Shown in pieces: positions 1-11,534 of a stretch of DNA of 64,000 nucleotides (position 1 is the first letter of the stretch; every line of letters starts with the position of its first letter). The translations under genes and the position numbers were made by a program. The notes under the pieces were generated by a model, which searched no databases, was not told the origin of the DNA, and was given only the letters and a program-made list of their open reading frames with translations. This stretch comes from Acholoe squamosa (Eukaryota > Annelida > Polychaeta > Phyllodocida > Polynoidae). Where the stretch lies: contig OX439037.1 in NCBI GenBank assembly GCA_949317995.1, positions 18,402,324 through 18,466,323 of the forward strand, in the 5' to 3' direction.

Positions 1-718
1 GGCGTGCAGTATGGGCCGGCACATACAAGGGTCTTGAGAGAGAAAAGAACCTAGCTCTGGAACAAAATAAAGGGAATTTTGATGCAGAGATGATTGTGGG
101 TTCACAAGGTATGGATGACATCAACTGGTGGTTAGATAACCTTCTGACTGCTTCCAAAAAGATTAGAAATGAGGGTGCTGATTTTAAAATAATCACCGAC
201 GCTTCAGGCACTGAGTGGGGGGCTCACAGGGGTGAAACAACCTTCAAAGGTATTTGGAAGGAGGAGGAAGTGAATCTTCATAGTAACATTCATGAGTTGA
301 TGGCAATCCAATTAGGATTACAAGCATTGGTACCAGAACATGGGGTCAATGTCAAAATTCGTACTGATAACACCACTGCTTTGGTGTATATGTCCAAAAA
401 ATGGGTGGAATCAAATCTGTTGAATGCAATGAGTTGGCAAAGCAAATCTGGGACTGGTGTCCCGAGAGGGATATGTGGTTGACCATCAACCCCATACCAG
501 GCGAGGAAAACGATTACCTGTAAAGACACTTTTCACCAGATCTGGAATGGGAATTGAGTCCAAAGATTTTCAAGAAGGTTTGCAAAATCTTTGGCACACC
601 AGAAGTGGATTTGTTTGCCTCTCGTGCTAATGCTAAGTTGCCATGTTTTGTGTCCTGGGGCCACAACCTAACACCTGGGACAAAGATGCCTTGACAATCT
701 CATGGAAGGGAGAATACA
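1..718 (+). pseudogene. DIRS-like retrotransposon RNase H region, broken
   Basis: The frame at 90-482 carries an RNase H fold: ITDASGTEWGAH (first catalytic Asp), ELMAI (Glu) and RTDNTTALVYM (Asp). RNase H removes the RNA strand of RNA:DNA hybrids during reverse transcription. At about 430 the frame shifts. The continuation holds a stop near 521 and then PEVDLFASRANAKLPCFVSW, a segment I associate with DIRS elements rather than with gypsy or LINEs. The start lies outside the window. The reading stops near 718, where LINE sequence begins. A tyrosine recombinase of DIRS type lies 2.7 kb downstream on the same strand and may belong to the same element. Family reading rests on motif memory; fragment status is seen directly. 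Confidence 0.72.
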
Positions 719-1505
719 TATGTATCAGGCAAAGACATAGATGACCTACAAATCCAATTAGAAAATGCTCTAAAGAAATTTTATCCCTGGACTACAAGTA
801 ACAAACTAACGATGGATGAAAATAAAACAAAAATTATGACCTTTGCCTCATCAGTAAAACTGAAAAATCTGAGAAAACCAAATATTGTTATTAATAATGA
901 AGCACTCTTGAATGTGGCTTCTTATAAATACCTTGGTGTCACCTTAGACCCTGAATTGAAGTTTAATATGTATCTACGTACTGTAATTAATAATGTAAGA
1001 TATAAGTCGTTTATACTGTATAAGACTAGTAAATATATGTCCCATGAAGCTAGATTAAGAATGTATAAGATGCATATTCTACCATTAATAGATTATTGTG
1101 ATATATTGTACAGCGAAGCTAAGGCTGATTATCTACTGGAACTACAGCGTATACAAAGTAAACGTTTAAAAACATGTTTTGATAAACACATATTAACACC
1201 AACTCATACTGTACATAAAATGGCTAGGTTACCTATATTAACATCAAGGAGAGACTATCATATCAAGCTTATGGCCCATAAGAGATCATGTAACAAAGAC
1301 TTTATAGAGATAAAAGTAAGAGAAACACGTCTAGCGGCTGCGCAAGTATTAAAATACCAAAAAAATTAATTGTAAATCATATGAGACATCACCTGAAGTC
1401 AAATGTGCTCAAACTTGGAATAAATTACTAATTGAAACCAGAAATATTAGGGACAGGGATGAATTCAAACTGAATTGTAAAAAAAGAAATGTTACAATGA
1501 AATAA
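719..1505 (+). pseudogene. LINE reverse transcriptase C-terminal fragment
   Basis: Starting at about 719 the frame reads TYVSGKDIDDLQIQLENAL and then, in the open frame 812-1369, KTKIMTF and SYKYLGVTLDPELKF, the typical block after the FADDT motif of non-LTR (jockey/CR1-like) reverse transcriptases. The catalytic palm is absent, so this is a 5'-truncated copy, as LINE insertions usually are. After the stop at 1369 a shifted frame continues with CAQTWNKLLIETRNIRDRDE to about 1500, resembling the usual LINE C-terminus. The left boundary falls inside the DIRS-like reading frame, suggesting the LINE inserted into it. No poly(A) tail or target duplication is visible. Confidence 0.75.
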
Positions 1506-3310
1506 TCAATTCCGGGGTTCTTTTTCTTTGGGGAACCTCTGGGGGAAGACTGGGAGGAGGTGGTTTGAGTTTTGAATGGGGTTTCTCTTTAAATAGTGAA
1601 CCTCTTTAATGGGGTTTAGCTAACTTTTAAAGGGGTAACTGCAATGCAATGATGGAACTCGGGTTTCCACCACTTATATTTTTCACCTCACTCCAATCTC
1701 CACCCGCAGTTTATATTTCTCCTCAATCCCATCTCCGCTCGCAGTGCGATTATATTCTTGGGGAATGATCTCATGCTAGCATCAAGTAGTAGAGCTTGTG
1801 TCTAAATTCCATAGCCCATTTGGAAAGAAAACACATCTGGGTACTTCATCTCCAAGGGTTTTTATTGAATAGATATATATGCCAATCCAAGGTCCTATAC
1901 TATTCAGACTCCAACATCGATTTCACATTTCAATTTAGAATTCCTAAACATACGCCTTAAACAGGAAGAGTCTCAATCAGTTAACTCTATTAGATATCAA
2001 AGTCAATGATGTCAATATCTATAAACCTCAAATAATAATACCACCATATTTCATCGATAACATCATATACCCAATCTCGGGCATGAGTGGTTTCCATCGT
2101 GGTTGAAGGTGCTCAATGCCATACAATTTCAATCCTTTACAACTTTTCATCCTCATTAAAGTTCCAATGCGAGGGTATTTTTCCAAACACAAATTTACCA
2201 ATAATTTTAAATGCCTAAACTCTATGATAAATGTCTATCACCATACACAATCACAAGTGGTGTGTGCTTTTGAATTCCATCATGGCATAACTCCGGACTA
2301 AATCAATGATCACAAATGGTTATCACAATACACAATCACAAACTGTTGGTGTCTTAGAATTCCATCATGGCATAACTCCAAGTTAAATCAATAACTCCAT
2401 GGTGAGATGTTCAAGTGAGCATTGAGAATACAACAATGAGTAGTGAGACCAAATGAAAGCTAAACAAATCTAAGTCCTTCTGAGGGGTGGTTCCTCTATG
2501 TATGTAACAAGCAGATCCCCTAGGTTGTATGTCTAGATCTCCAATTGAATGAAGTTAGGACCCCAGAGAGCACTCCAAGCAATGGCCAAAGCTCCAGTAA
2601 ATACTATTCAGAATTTCAATTGATTTCTACTTGTGGACTGTCAAATATAAATCTCTTCCCCTATAATTCCAGGACAGACCGTGAATCCCTTCCTTTTGTA
2701 CACAGTCTGCACCCAACCTCTACATTTCCAGCCTTATATACTCCCAGACTGCCGGTGGTTCTGGTCTTTTGCCATCCGACACCCTTTGGACTTTAGCCTG
2801 GTTGTGCTCTAACAGATCACTCATAGAGGATACACCCATCCACTCATAAGGACATAATCTCTACTGCTGCCACCGGGACCCCCAGGATCTACATGGGCAA
2901 AGTCCAAAACAATGACTCAGCCTTCACAGCCACACCTAGCATCCTATAGGGCCATAACATGCCACGCCCACTCTAAACTTCATGTGACTGAGGACTTATA
3001 GTGACATTCTTTAACTGTTCCCGGTGACATATCGCATTCAAAAGTTTTCTTTCTTTAGATCATACTTTATAGTAAACATTCATGTATGCTACGGGGATAT
3101 ATCTAGTATGAAGGAACCCCCGTGTCTTTATATTATTCCCAGAATCACTATTGTAACTCCCCAAACAATAGCGATCGACTTGTCGCTCTTCTCAATTCCC
3201 TATAACTCAGGGTCAACCGTGGTACGGCAGACTCGAACGCACCAATTGGAGAAGACTTCGCTTCAGGAGAGACAGAGGAAACTTGTGTCATCCAGGAAAG
3301 CCCACAAATA
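1506..3310. other. No recognisable gene; one imperfect tandem duplication
   Basis: No reading frame here resembles a known protein. An imperfect direct repeat of about 85 bp is visible, with copies starting near 2236 and 2321; both contain GAATTCCATCATGGCATAAC. This stretch may include the 3' tail of the LINE and the internal part of the DIRS-like element, but I cannot show it. Confidence 0.5.
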
Positions 3311-3359
3311 AGCTAAGACTACAAAGTACCCCGTTGGTGGTCTATCGTTCCTTTTAAAA

Positions 3360-4291
3360 AAGAAATTGGTAAAAAGAGGATTTGACAGTCATACTATCCA
3401 GCTGGCATTTAATGCCAGGAGACCTGCCACTAGGAAGTCTTATATGACTTATCTTAAAGACTGATGTATTTTCTGTGTGGAAAGGGGCATTCCAGTGCTT
3501 CAGCCTACTATCCTGTATGTCTGTCAGTTTCTTTCAAAACTGCAATGAGAGGGTAAAAGTTACCAGGCCCTGAACTTGGCCAGATGTGCTCTCTCTGCGG
3601 TTTGCAATTATGTCAATGGCAAACCGGTGGGACAACATCAGGTAGTCAAACTGTTGATTAAAGGAGCCTATGAGATGAATCCTCCGGGTCCCCGCTACCA
3701 CACTTTTTGGGACATCCGTAGGGTACTTGACATTATTCAGCAGTGGCGCAATGCAACAGTCTCACTTAAGAAACTCTCAATGAAGTTGAGCGTCTTACTC
3801 CTTCTTGTGACATCCCAGACGGGACAGACGTTAGTAAACCTGTCAATCAAAAACAGGTCTATTAAGGACAAAGCAGTGTTCCGCATGACGAAACTACTGA
3901 AGAGCAACCGGCAAGGTGATCCGCTGAACACACTGGTACTTCGGAAATTTGATGCAGCATGGTACGCTGCCTGGAATGTTACCTTGAAAGAACAAGTGCA
4001 ATTCGATCTGAAGCGTCGCAGTGGCTTATTAGTTATATACAACCACATCTACCGATTAGTCGTGACACACTATCACGTTGGGTGTTAGGAGTGCTAGGAC
4101 TAGCAGGGATAGACGTGCAGCAGCACAAGCTGCACTCCACCCGCGGAGCCTCAGCTTCGGGGTTCCTCAGGGTGGGGGGCAACTTGAACCTGTTAATGAA
4201 ACGGGCTGGGTGGCGCCAGTCCGTTTCATTCGCGCGTTTCTATCACAAACTGATAGGAGACATTGTCGGGGGTAACGCCATTCTGGCTTAA
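3360..4291 (+). pseudogene. Tyrosine recombinase of DIRS type, frameshifted
   Basis: Tyrosine recombinases integrate DIRS-class retrotransposons through a circular DNA intermediate. The N-terminal part reads in pieces from about 3360 (LVKRGFDSHTIQLAFNARR). The frame 3576-4088 carries the SAM-like and early catalytic region (PVGQHQVVKLLIKGAYE, LLLLVTSQTGQTL). A shift near 3960-4080 moves to the frame 3959-4291, which holds the catalytic HSTR box (4133-4144) and the nucleophile region FYHK (Tyr at 4241-4243). The position where related proteins carry the first catalytic Arg (SQRGQT-like) reads SQTGQT, so activity is doubtful even apart from the frameshift. DIRS versus Crypton/Ngaro is inferred from the RNase H fragment upstream and the inverted repeat downstream. 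Confidence 0.78.
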
Positions 4292-4617
4292 ACTGAAATT
4301 GCCTTTTCGTGAGGTTTGAACTTTGACTTTTGCAAGTACTTGAACTTTGTACTTTTAAAATTGGTACTGTTAATTGCATCTTAAGATGCCATATATGGTT
4401 GTTTGTAAGTCAAGTTGGACTTATTGAATAGACAAACCATTGTCTTATGTGGGTATATATTTGTTCACATTAATTGTAATCTCGGTATTTACCACATTCA
4501 TATTGTCCCGGACAATATAAGTTAATTGTAAATATGTTGTTGTGTTTTCTGTTCAGGGAAGTCAATTGCTCTGAAACTCTCGTGAATACTCGGAAACGCC
4601 GAAGGTTCCTGAGAGAT

Positions 4618-4943
4618 AATTTAAGATTATTTGAGACTTACCTATAAGTTGAGGTATAATCAGGATATACCGAGGGAACCTGGTGGTTCAGGGAATACAT
4701 GCCCTACCACTCCCTCCCTCGGTTAATCATGATGTCTCAGATTAATGGGTTTGTTTTTTTTTATTGGAATTTACCCCTAGTAAGGTTAGGTATTAGTTAG
4801 TTGACCCCCCTTCACAGGCTCTTAAGGACTGACATCACATGACCGGAAGTCACCTCTTGTGTATTCCCTGAACCACCAGGTTCCCTCGGTATAATCCTGA
4901 TTATACCTCAACTTTTCAGGTGAGTCTCAAATAATCTTAAAAT
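4618..4943. repeat. Large inverted repeat downstream of the tyrosine recombinase
   Basis: The left arm at 4618-4698 and right arm at 4861-4943 are reverse complements over about 80 bp with a few mismatches and small indels; GAGGGAACCTGGTGGTTCAG in the left arm pairs with CTGAACCACCAGGTTCCCTC in the right arm. The spacer is about 160 bp. DIRS elements end in inverted terminal repeats plus an internal complementary region, so this could be the right end of the element whose recombinase ends at 4291. It could instead be an unrelated fold-back element. Confidence 0.7.
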
Positions 4944-6060
4944 TATTGTAATTCCTTATTTTTACCTCAGATTCATCTACCATTCGTGCACAATAAATGG
5001 ACTTTTCCCAATTGTTATTTTCATCTGATGTTTCTTCTAAGAGTCTCTTCTCTACTGGACTTGACTGTATTAACCACTAGGGAGTAATTGGGGCCCCACT
5101 GCTGAGTCTATACCATAGTTGGCTAGTATCAGAGTACCTCCCATATTTCTAAGGCACACTTCACATAGAAGGCATACACTTCCATTAAAGCAGGCTTCCC
5201 TAGCCCACTTAAATGGGTCTATATCTCCTCTTTCCTATCCCCTCGGATGTGTGTGGTGTACATGTGCAGGCACCAACACATTCCTCTGTGAAATAGTGTA
5301 TTATAGTTCTCGCCATGAATATGACCTTAGCTGTCGAAATGGCATTAAACATCTATTACTCACTCACTCCTTCCATTAAAAGTGTTCGCAGTTCAAAGAC
5401 CTTAATTGAAAATTGTAGAGGTAAAAATATCTAAATATAACGGAATATCTACTTTTGATGATACGTTGACCTGTATAAGGTTGCATTTTGATGTTTTAAA
5501 AATAATTTTTGGGATGCATATCTTTGCATGCAGCCATATCTAGGTCCAGGTTTTGAAAAATTAGATCATACACGAAACTTTCTGTATTGAGTCCATAGTT
5601 ATATGTTGATAAGTAGAGGGCACCACCATATACATCACATCTGACTCCCAAATGGGTTCACATAGCAGGCAGGCAGCCATTCATTGTTGGCAGAAAATAG
5701 CACATTGGTCTTAACCAAATTATGTTCCATATATCTGAATTCATAGGCCTATGATAATGAAGAAATACACAATATCTTAATTTTGATTAAGATGTTGAGT
5801 ATTTATTGGGGGAAAAAGAAAATTAGGGGAGCTTGATGCTCGGTTTACCTTGAAATAACCGAAGAAAAAATAGAGATAACTCAATGGCTATGGACTCATT
5901 ATGGTATGGTATTAGTCATGATTCATTTTGGTGCTTTAAATTGCCAAATATGTCCCATATTGGTAAAATCTCTGAACAGCTACCCCTAAAATGTGGCGAT
6001 GGAATAAAGCCTCTGAACCCAATTCCATTCTATATTCTTTCTTAGCTTGTTTGCAACTTT
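4944..6060. other. No gene recognised, AT-rich
   Basis: No frame looks protein-coding and no strong repeat is seen. Confidence 0.45.
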
Positions 6061-7200
6061 CGATTCTGGGTGCTCGTAAATAAAATCAAGTATCTAAGAT
6101 TTTACATTTTGTTCTTTTTCTGACCTAGTTATCTCCCCCAGGTGTTCTTTGATCCTCTCCTGGAGGGGCCTGTAGGTTTCACCTACATATCTATTTCCAC
6201 ATCATTTCAGTAGACATTCAATGCAGTAGACCACATTTGAACTCTGAAAACATGTTGGATTTAGTTTCTTTCTCCAGTTTTTAGTTCACCTTTATTTTTC
6301 CCAATCTGTCTAGTTTCCAGCATATTTTGCAGTCTTTTGTGGTACACAGATTTTTCTTAGGTGTTTACTTATTTTCTGGTTGTGCTTCTTGATGTTAGTC
6401 CAATTTTGCCCGACAAAGCAAATCCTTCAGGCTTTTTTGGCCTTCTATATACTGTTACCAGTTTCATTCTCTGTAGGTTTCTAGTACTGCTGGATTCAGC
6501 TAGATTATCCAATTTAGATTTTGCATATTTTGCAGTCTTTTGTGGGTTTTAATAAAACCAAGTATCTAAAATTTTACATTTTGTTCTTTTTCTGACCTAG
6601 CTAGTCTGTTAAAGTTATATCCCAGGTAGCACAGAGACATTGGCATAATGTTGGGCCAACGTTGGCCCAACCATCGGCTGCCCATCCTGCCTATGTAGGC
6701 CTGATGGTGCCAACCAAATGCCAACATAGGCCCAACGTTGGCTTTTGGTCGGCACATATCAGCCCCTGGCTGACCTTTTGCCGATGTCCTGCCAAAGTGG
6801 GGCCAATGTCGGCATTTGGTTGGTAAATGCAACTGGTCGGGCCTACATACGTAGGCCTGATGGGCAAAGCCACTAGAGTTTTCTTAGCCTTAAAAACTGG
6901 CTGTATGGTAGACTTTTTTCACACAAGGCGGGTGTGCCGAGTCATACCTCAGATAGCTATTTGTATCTGTGGGTTTTATGTACAAGTCAGTATGTATACA
7001 CTGTACCACTTCGATCTACATTGACTATAGTGTCTAGGAAGTTTATTCTGTTTCTTGACCATTCAGAAGTGAATTTGATACTGTGATGGTATCCATAAAT
7101 ATGTGTTATCCATTTATTGAGTTCATCTTCCCCATAGTCCCAGATAGCGAAGATGTCATCAATATACCTAAGCCAAACCGTTAGCTTTTTTTCACCTCGT
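6061..7200 (-). pseudogene. Penelope-like element remnant (RT and GIY-YIG fragments)
   Basis: Read on the minus strand from 7200 downward, the first piece is LRYIDDIFAIWDYGEDELNK (RT catalytic motif YIDD, about 7075-7175). Next comes TDLYIKPTDTNSYLRYDSAH (about 6900-7000), a hallmark of Penelope reverse transcriptases. After an interruption, the GIY-YIG endonuclease-linker region reads NVVYCIEC, one stop, then CGNRYVGETYRPLQERIKEH (about 6120-6245). The order RT then GIY-YIG is that of Penelope-like elements. It is broken by stops and by the palindrome-rich block at 6640-6850. The sequence at about 6080-6120 is repeated at about 6550-6600, and another piece at about 6318 recurs at about 6522, so the remnant has a partial internal duplication. 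Confidence 0.8.
6640..6855. repeat. GCC-AACGTTGG palindromic repeat block
   Basis: The block contains repeated variants of GCCAACGTTGGCCC and GCCGATGT, including a perfect 20-bp palindrome at 6651-6670 (TTGGGCCAACGTTGGCCCAA) and related inverted copies to about 6850. It lies between two parts of the Penelope-like remnant and looks like a later insertion, probably a short non-autonomous repeat. Confidence 0.65.
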
Positions 7201-7224
7201 CCTGCCCCTGTAAGCTACAATGGG

Positions 7225-7370
7225 AACCAATTCATAAGGAATTAGTCAGAATTCTGATTGAAGACATAAGCATTAACAAAACTTCAGGCATAGTTGGTAT
7301 TTGGTGTGACATCCTAAAAACAGCTATGCTGTTTCTATTAGAACATATGACCTGGCTGTATAAATTGAGT
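7225..7370 (+). pseudogene. LINE reverse transcriptase fragment, fingers region
   Basis: The frame reads about 45 codons including ISINKTSGIVGIWCDILKTA and HMTWLYKLS. This matches the block before the first RT motif of CR1/jockey-like LINEs (usually GKSSGxDGI.. followed by ..PLTHIFNLS). The reading is lost at about 7371, where a second LINE piece begins on the opposite strand, and related RT sequence resumes near 7840 on this strand. Confidence 0.65.
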
Positions 7371-7835
7371 TTGAGTTTGAGTTTAACAATTTTATTGGCA
7401 CAATAGCATCATACAAAGGAAGCTTTTCAGGATTTGCCAAACAAAAGAAAGAAAATCAAATAATCAAAGAGAAATGAGACATTCGCTGCGATCGGATTAC
7501 AAGAAAGGTACATGGTAGATGTTTCACATCGCCGACTGGCATTCATTGATGTAATACTGGTCCGTGTAGTATATTGCTTATCATGAGATAAAGTCAAACT
7601 GCAGACTCGGTCGCCTTTACATATTGTAGCTACTTATGATATAGCATGATTACGATACCTTTGACATAAATTCCTTTTTGGTACCAATTTTTTGTATATC
7701 ACCGCTTAATTTATCCCAAAGTATTTTGCCGCGGGATAAAGGACATTTATCATATACCATACATGTTGATCTACTAACTTTAAGTTGGATCTTATCATTG
7801 CCTCTTAGTACTCGTGTGGGCACTCTCACATGTTC
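7371..7835 (-). pseudogene. LINE 3' end inserted in opposite orientation
   Basis: On the minus strand, about 7825 to 7655 encode SRSTCMVYDKCPLSRGKILW and DIQKIGTKKEFMSKVS, the pattern seen at the extreme C-terminus of CR1/RTE-like reverse transcriptases. Downstream on that strand comes an AATAAA and then a short CTCAAA repeat at about 7371-7388. LINE families of this kind often end in a short microsatellite. The piece separates two plus-strand RT fragments, suggesting a nested insertion. I could not establish a target-site duplication. Confidence 0.62.
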
Positions 7836-8000
7836 TCTTTCCTTTGATACATCAATTGGGTTTTGATACTAGCGTCTTCCCTGAAAATTGGAAAATATCC
7901 CGAGTTAACCCCATTCCCAAGACTGGCGCCCTACACCAAATTACCAAATGGCGTCCCATATCCTTGTTACCTGTGCCATCAAAAATGGATACATCAGTAG
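7836..8000 (+). pseudogene. LINE reverse transcriptase fragment, motif 1-2 region
   Basis: The frame reads FPENWKISRVNPIPKTG followed by WRPISLLPVPSKM, the strongly conserved RT block of jockey/CR1-like LINEs. It ends in a stop at about 8005. It continues the reading interrupted at 7370, so both may come from one older LINE copy. Confidence 0.78.
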
Positions 8001-8156
8001 AGTGATAGTCAGATACTATAGTCATGAAAGGTTATGCACATGAGCCTCATTCTGGTGACAATGTGTTTGCATGCATTATTATATCAAGAATATCACCTCT
8101 GAACTACAAAGAAATACATTGTGTAATAAGGACTTCTGCATTGCATCTTTTCTAAG

Positions 8157-8524
8157 GTATCTGCTACCATTCTTGTTCAGATAGATGACCCATAATGGGT
8201 AGAACTGGAAGCCATATTGGATTTATGCTAATTTTTATCATCTTATTTATTGTAAATGATATATATGGATTGCCCATCTCCACAAGCATGTTTTAGGTTT
8301 TTGAATTACTTGAAAGGTACTAAGGAGACCAAAGTTATGGTATCTGCAACCATTCTCGTTCAGATAGATGACCCATTATGGGGAGAACTGGAAGCCATAT
8401 TGGATTTATGCTAATCTGGATTATTGCAATTATTCTACCTGTGGTATATATGGATTGCCCATCACTACAAGCATTTTCTAGGCTTTTAAATTACATGAAA
8501 AGACATATGGAGACCAAAGTTATA
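8157..8524. repeat. Tandem duplication, about 181-bp unit, two copies
   Basis: Copies start near 8157 and 8338. Both contain AACTGGAAGCCATATTGGAT and end in GAGACCAAAGTTATGG/AG. Identity looks high, with scattered substitutions. No coding potential is seen. Confidence 0.8.
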
Positions 8525-10221
8525 GCTAAGTCCTTGTTTACTGTATAGAAATAGTAGTGCTGACAAGATTAACGCTAATATTAAGCATAGTTTCCCTACC
8601 AAGATTTTTTGGGGACTTTCAGTATGTCATTTTAGAGACCTTAAGGAAGGAAATGCATTGTGGTTAAAAAACCTTCTTTTTGTTTGAGGTCTGGACTGAC
8701 ATGTGAGGGGCGACGTCTGTGAGAATCCTCTGAACTATAGAATAGTTCTATTGGTGTGAGATTTCAAGCAAGATTTTCTCCACAACAGAAATACAAAAAA
8801 AAATATCAATACAGCAATGATCTTGTGCGAGTGGAATATGAAAAACCAATGGCAGAAATATTAGTTCACCATGATTGTGTTAGAAAATTGGACAAGATGG
8901 CAAAGAATTCGCGGGCGAAAGATTTCGCCTCATATCACGAGAGACTTCGTACAATTTCTTCAGAGAGTATGACTAATTATTTGGTCAAAAATCACGAACA
9001 TGAGCCAAAACAGGTTTTTGCTAAATGATTCTACTGAAATGGTTTTAGCCTAGCTCTAATAATTTTAATCCATCACCTAGTAGCTGATATTTCGTTTAAT
9101 ACCCATTTCACCATTTACTGACCATTTCCAGGTACATTATTACCCCAAAACTACTAGTGTCACAGTACCTTTATGCCCCTATTAAAAAACTAAAGAGGAC
9201 AGTATTCTTCAGGTATTTTGTATCTTACTCAAGGGGACACATGTTTCCCTTCACATGAATCCTTGAAAGTTAATTTCCCCCACTATTACTTATTGTTAAG
9301 TTCACATTTTTCATTTTGGGGTAGGTTTAATGTCACAGTAAGACAGTGGGCTTAATACATGCCATATCTACTCTACACTTAATGATTAGTGAAAGTTATT
9401 CTACCAATAATTAGGACTGCCCCAGGCCATGCCATTGGCAAAATATGAATGTCTACTTCTATTTCAAAATTGTATATTTGGCAGGATTTGTTTAAAAAAT
9501 GTCATGATATGACAGTGTCATGGTACGACAGTGCATCCTCAGTACTACTATATAGACAGTAAAATTCAAAAACGGTGATATTTGTAAAAAATCATCTTTC
9601 ATGGTCCTAAAACATGCAATAGTAATTTTCAAAAAAATGTAACTGTATTACCCTTTTCCAAGTACTGTTGTACTGTGACACTGTCATACGGTGACTCATA
9701 GAATTAACATTGGAAAAATTAGGAGCCTTCTCATACCTATATTTGCCAGAGTTAGTGTTCCCAAATTTGGGTATTCATAGCCTAGCATAAGATCTCTCTC
9801 TGGACCAAAGGAATAAGTCATATGAAGAACTTAATTTTTGAGCTAAATTTTCAAATTGGCGCAATTTCGTGGTTTTTGACCATTTAATGAATTGGAAAAT
9901 GCTGTGTCAAAAAGATAAAATGAGATATCAATATATAACACACAACACAGCTAAAATGTCATAGTTGACCACTCTGGTGGGAATGATCAGATAAATAGTT
10001 CATCAAAGGATAAAACTAGGACTTGCAGAGTTCAAGGTGAACATTGATCTAGAAATTTATACATCCCTTTGCAACTGTTTACCAACAAAAGATCATTTCG
10101 TCCACCACTGAGCACTGCTAAGGAACCAACTGCTCTATGAAGTAGAAATTGCTAAAAGACAGCTTCCCTGTGTGTGAATGGTTTCCCAGTGCAACTGTTA
10201 TGTCTGAAGTTTTCATTCTTC
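8525..10221. other. No gene recognised; weak inverted repeat
   Basis: AT-rich sequence. A short open frame at 8756-9028 is Lys-rich with no recognisable domain and I do not call it a gene. An imperfect inverted repeat pairs about 9499-9530 with 9664-9695 (both contain ATGACAGTGTCA), which could be a degenerate MITE. The left end of the Polinton must lie in or near this stretch, but no terminal repeat is evident. Confidence 0.4.
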
Positions 10222-11532
10222 TTATTTCATGTGGTAGTCTGTGACAGGAAGAGAGTCGGCCGTCAGTTGAATGTTGTTGTCATAGAAGGAACACAAGATG
10301 GCAGATATGGCATGAGTAGTCGGGGCGGCAAACCTGAGGGAAATGCCCAATTTTTCTTGCTTGATGAGATTTATATGACTGTCTTCAGGTGCTCTGTCTA
10401 GGGTGAGGTCGAAAATAAAGAAGGAATATCCACCTTGGAAATCCTCCAGTGTTATTCCACAGTCCTGACCCAAAGCCGAAAGCCCACTGTCTTTGAACAT
10501 TTGACTGTAGGCTCTGATGCAATTCCCTGTTTCAAAGTCAGTCTTCAACTCAAACTTTTGATCGTCATATCTCACGCAAATTTCTTTCACATTGAAGTGT
10601 CTGCAGTTGAAAGGATTTTCTGTCTTGGTCCCAGCAGCTGCTGTTTCCTTTATCATACACAAGACTATCCTGGTGGGGATTTGAGTAGTGTCAGGTTGAG
10701 TCCAACTGTAGTCTTGCGAGCCACCATCCAATGTGTGTTAAGTGACTTTACACCTGGCTATGTGATAGTTGAAAGGTCCCCATTGCGGGTTCCTCACACT
10801 GGTGACATGAGTTTTTATTCCCTCGTCGTCGACACTTTTTTGGAGAAGTGACATTTCAGCTTTGGTGATTTTAATCCAGTAGTTTTGATCAGCTGCTTGC
10901 ATCATGTAGTAATTGGGTTGATTCTTTTCGAAGATGAACTTGATTTCACAGTTAGGAGGCAGCACCTTGCACTGTTTAATCAAATCCAGGTGTGGCCTTA
11001 TGACTAAGGCATGTTTGTTGTGAGCACTAAATTCTGCTCTTCGGGCCGTCCATCCTGCATTGGCGACCGCTCTGGCTTCCATGTGTGCATAGGTGTCTTT
11101 CATGTACTTTTGACAACCTTTGAGTCGAGTTTCTTTGTCTTCTTTGTTGCAACAAATTGTGTCCAATATGTATGCCTTGAGACCATAGTCTTCATTGTTC
11201 CCGGTGACTTTTTCCCCGTTGATCAGCAGCTGACAGGATGCAAAGAAAGAATGTGCCAAGATGTTGACTGGAGCAGCTTCTATGTCGACTGCGAGGTGAG
11301 TAGTTCCGTCTCCCGCCACGGCTTCCAGTTCCATGTACATCTCAGTTTCTAAGAGGTCTGTGTACAGGTTGCTTGCTTCAAAGGTGAAGTCAAAGGTTTC
11401 AGTGTGTGGAGTAAGTGCATTGTTGGTAGTTTTGGTTACTACCTTCAATATGTCCTTTTGAGTTACAGGTAAGGCATGTAGATCCAGTTCCCCTACTGCA
11501 CATACCTGACCCTTGGGATGAAGGAGACTCAT
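10222..11532 (-). pseudogene. Polinton major capsid protein, one in-frame stop
   Basis: This is a double-jelly-roll hexon-type protein, expected to form the icosahedral shell. The N-terminal half (10738-11532, 264 residues) opens with a SELDL-like segment (VGELDLHALPVTQKDIL) and contains FDFTFEASNLYTDLLETEMY, the pattern of the animal family often annotated as F54H12.2-like, which I take to be Polinton capsid proteins. One TAA at 10738-10740 interrupts the frame. The same frame then stays open to 10222 (FQGGYSFFIFDLTLDRAPED near the end). Total span is 437 codons. The start ATG at 11532 lies 2 bp after the stop of the upstream core-like gene. Apart from the nonsense codon the frame looks well preserved. 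Confidence 0.85.
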
Positions 11533-11534
11533 GA

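Noticed and set aside
8756..9028. Lys-rich 90-codon ORF
   Set aside because: No domain, no splice context and no neighbouring coding sequence; the surroundings are AT-rich and non-coding in character.
11011..11352. Plus-strand ORFs inside the capsid cluster (also 11674-11955, 12861-13100)
   Set aside because: They are opposite-strand shadows of clearly recognisable virion genes.
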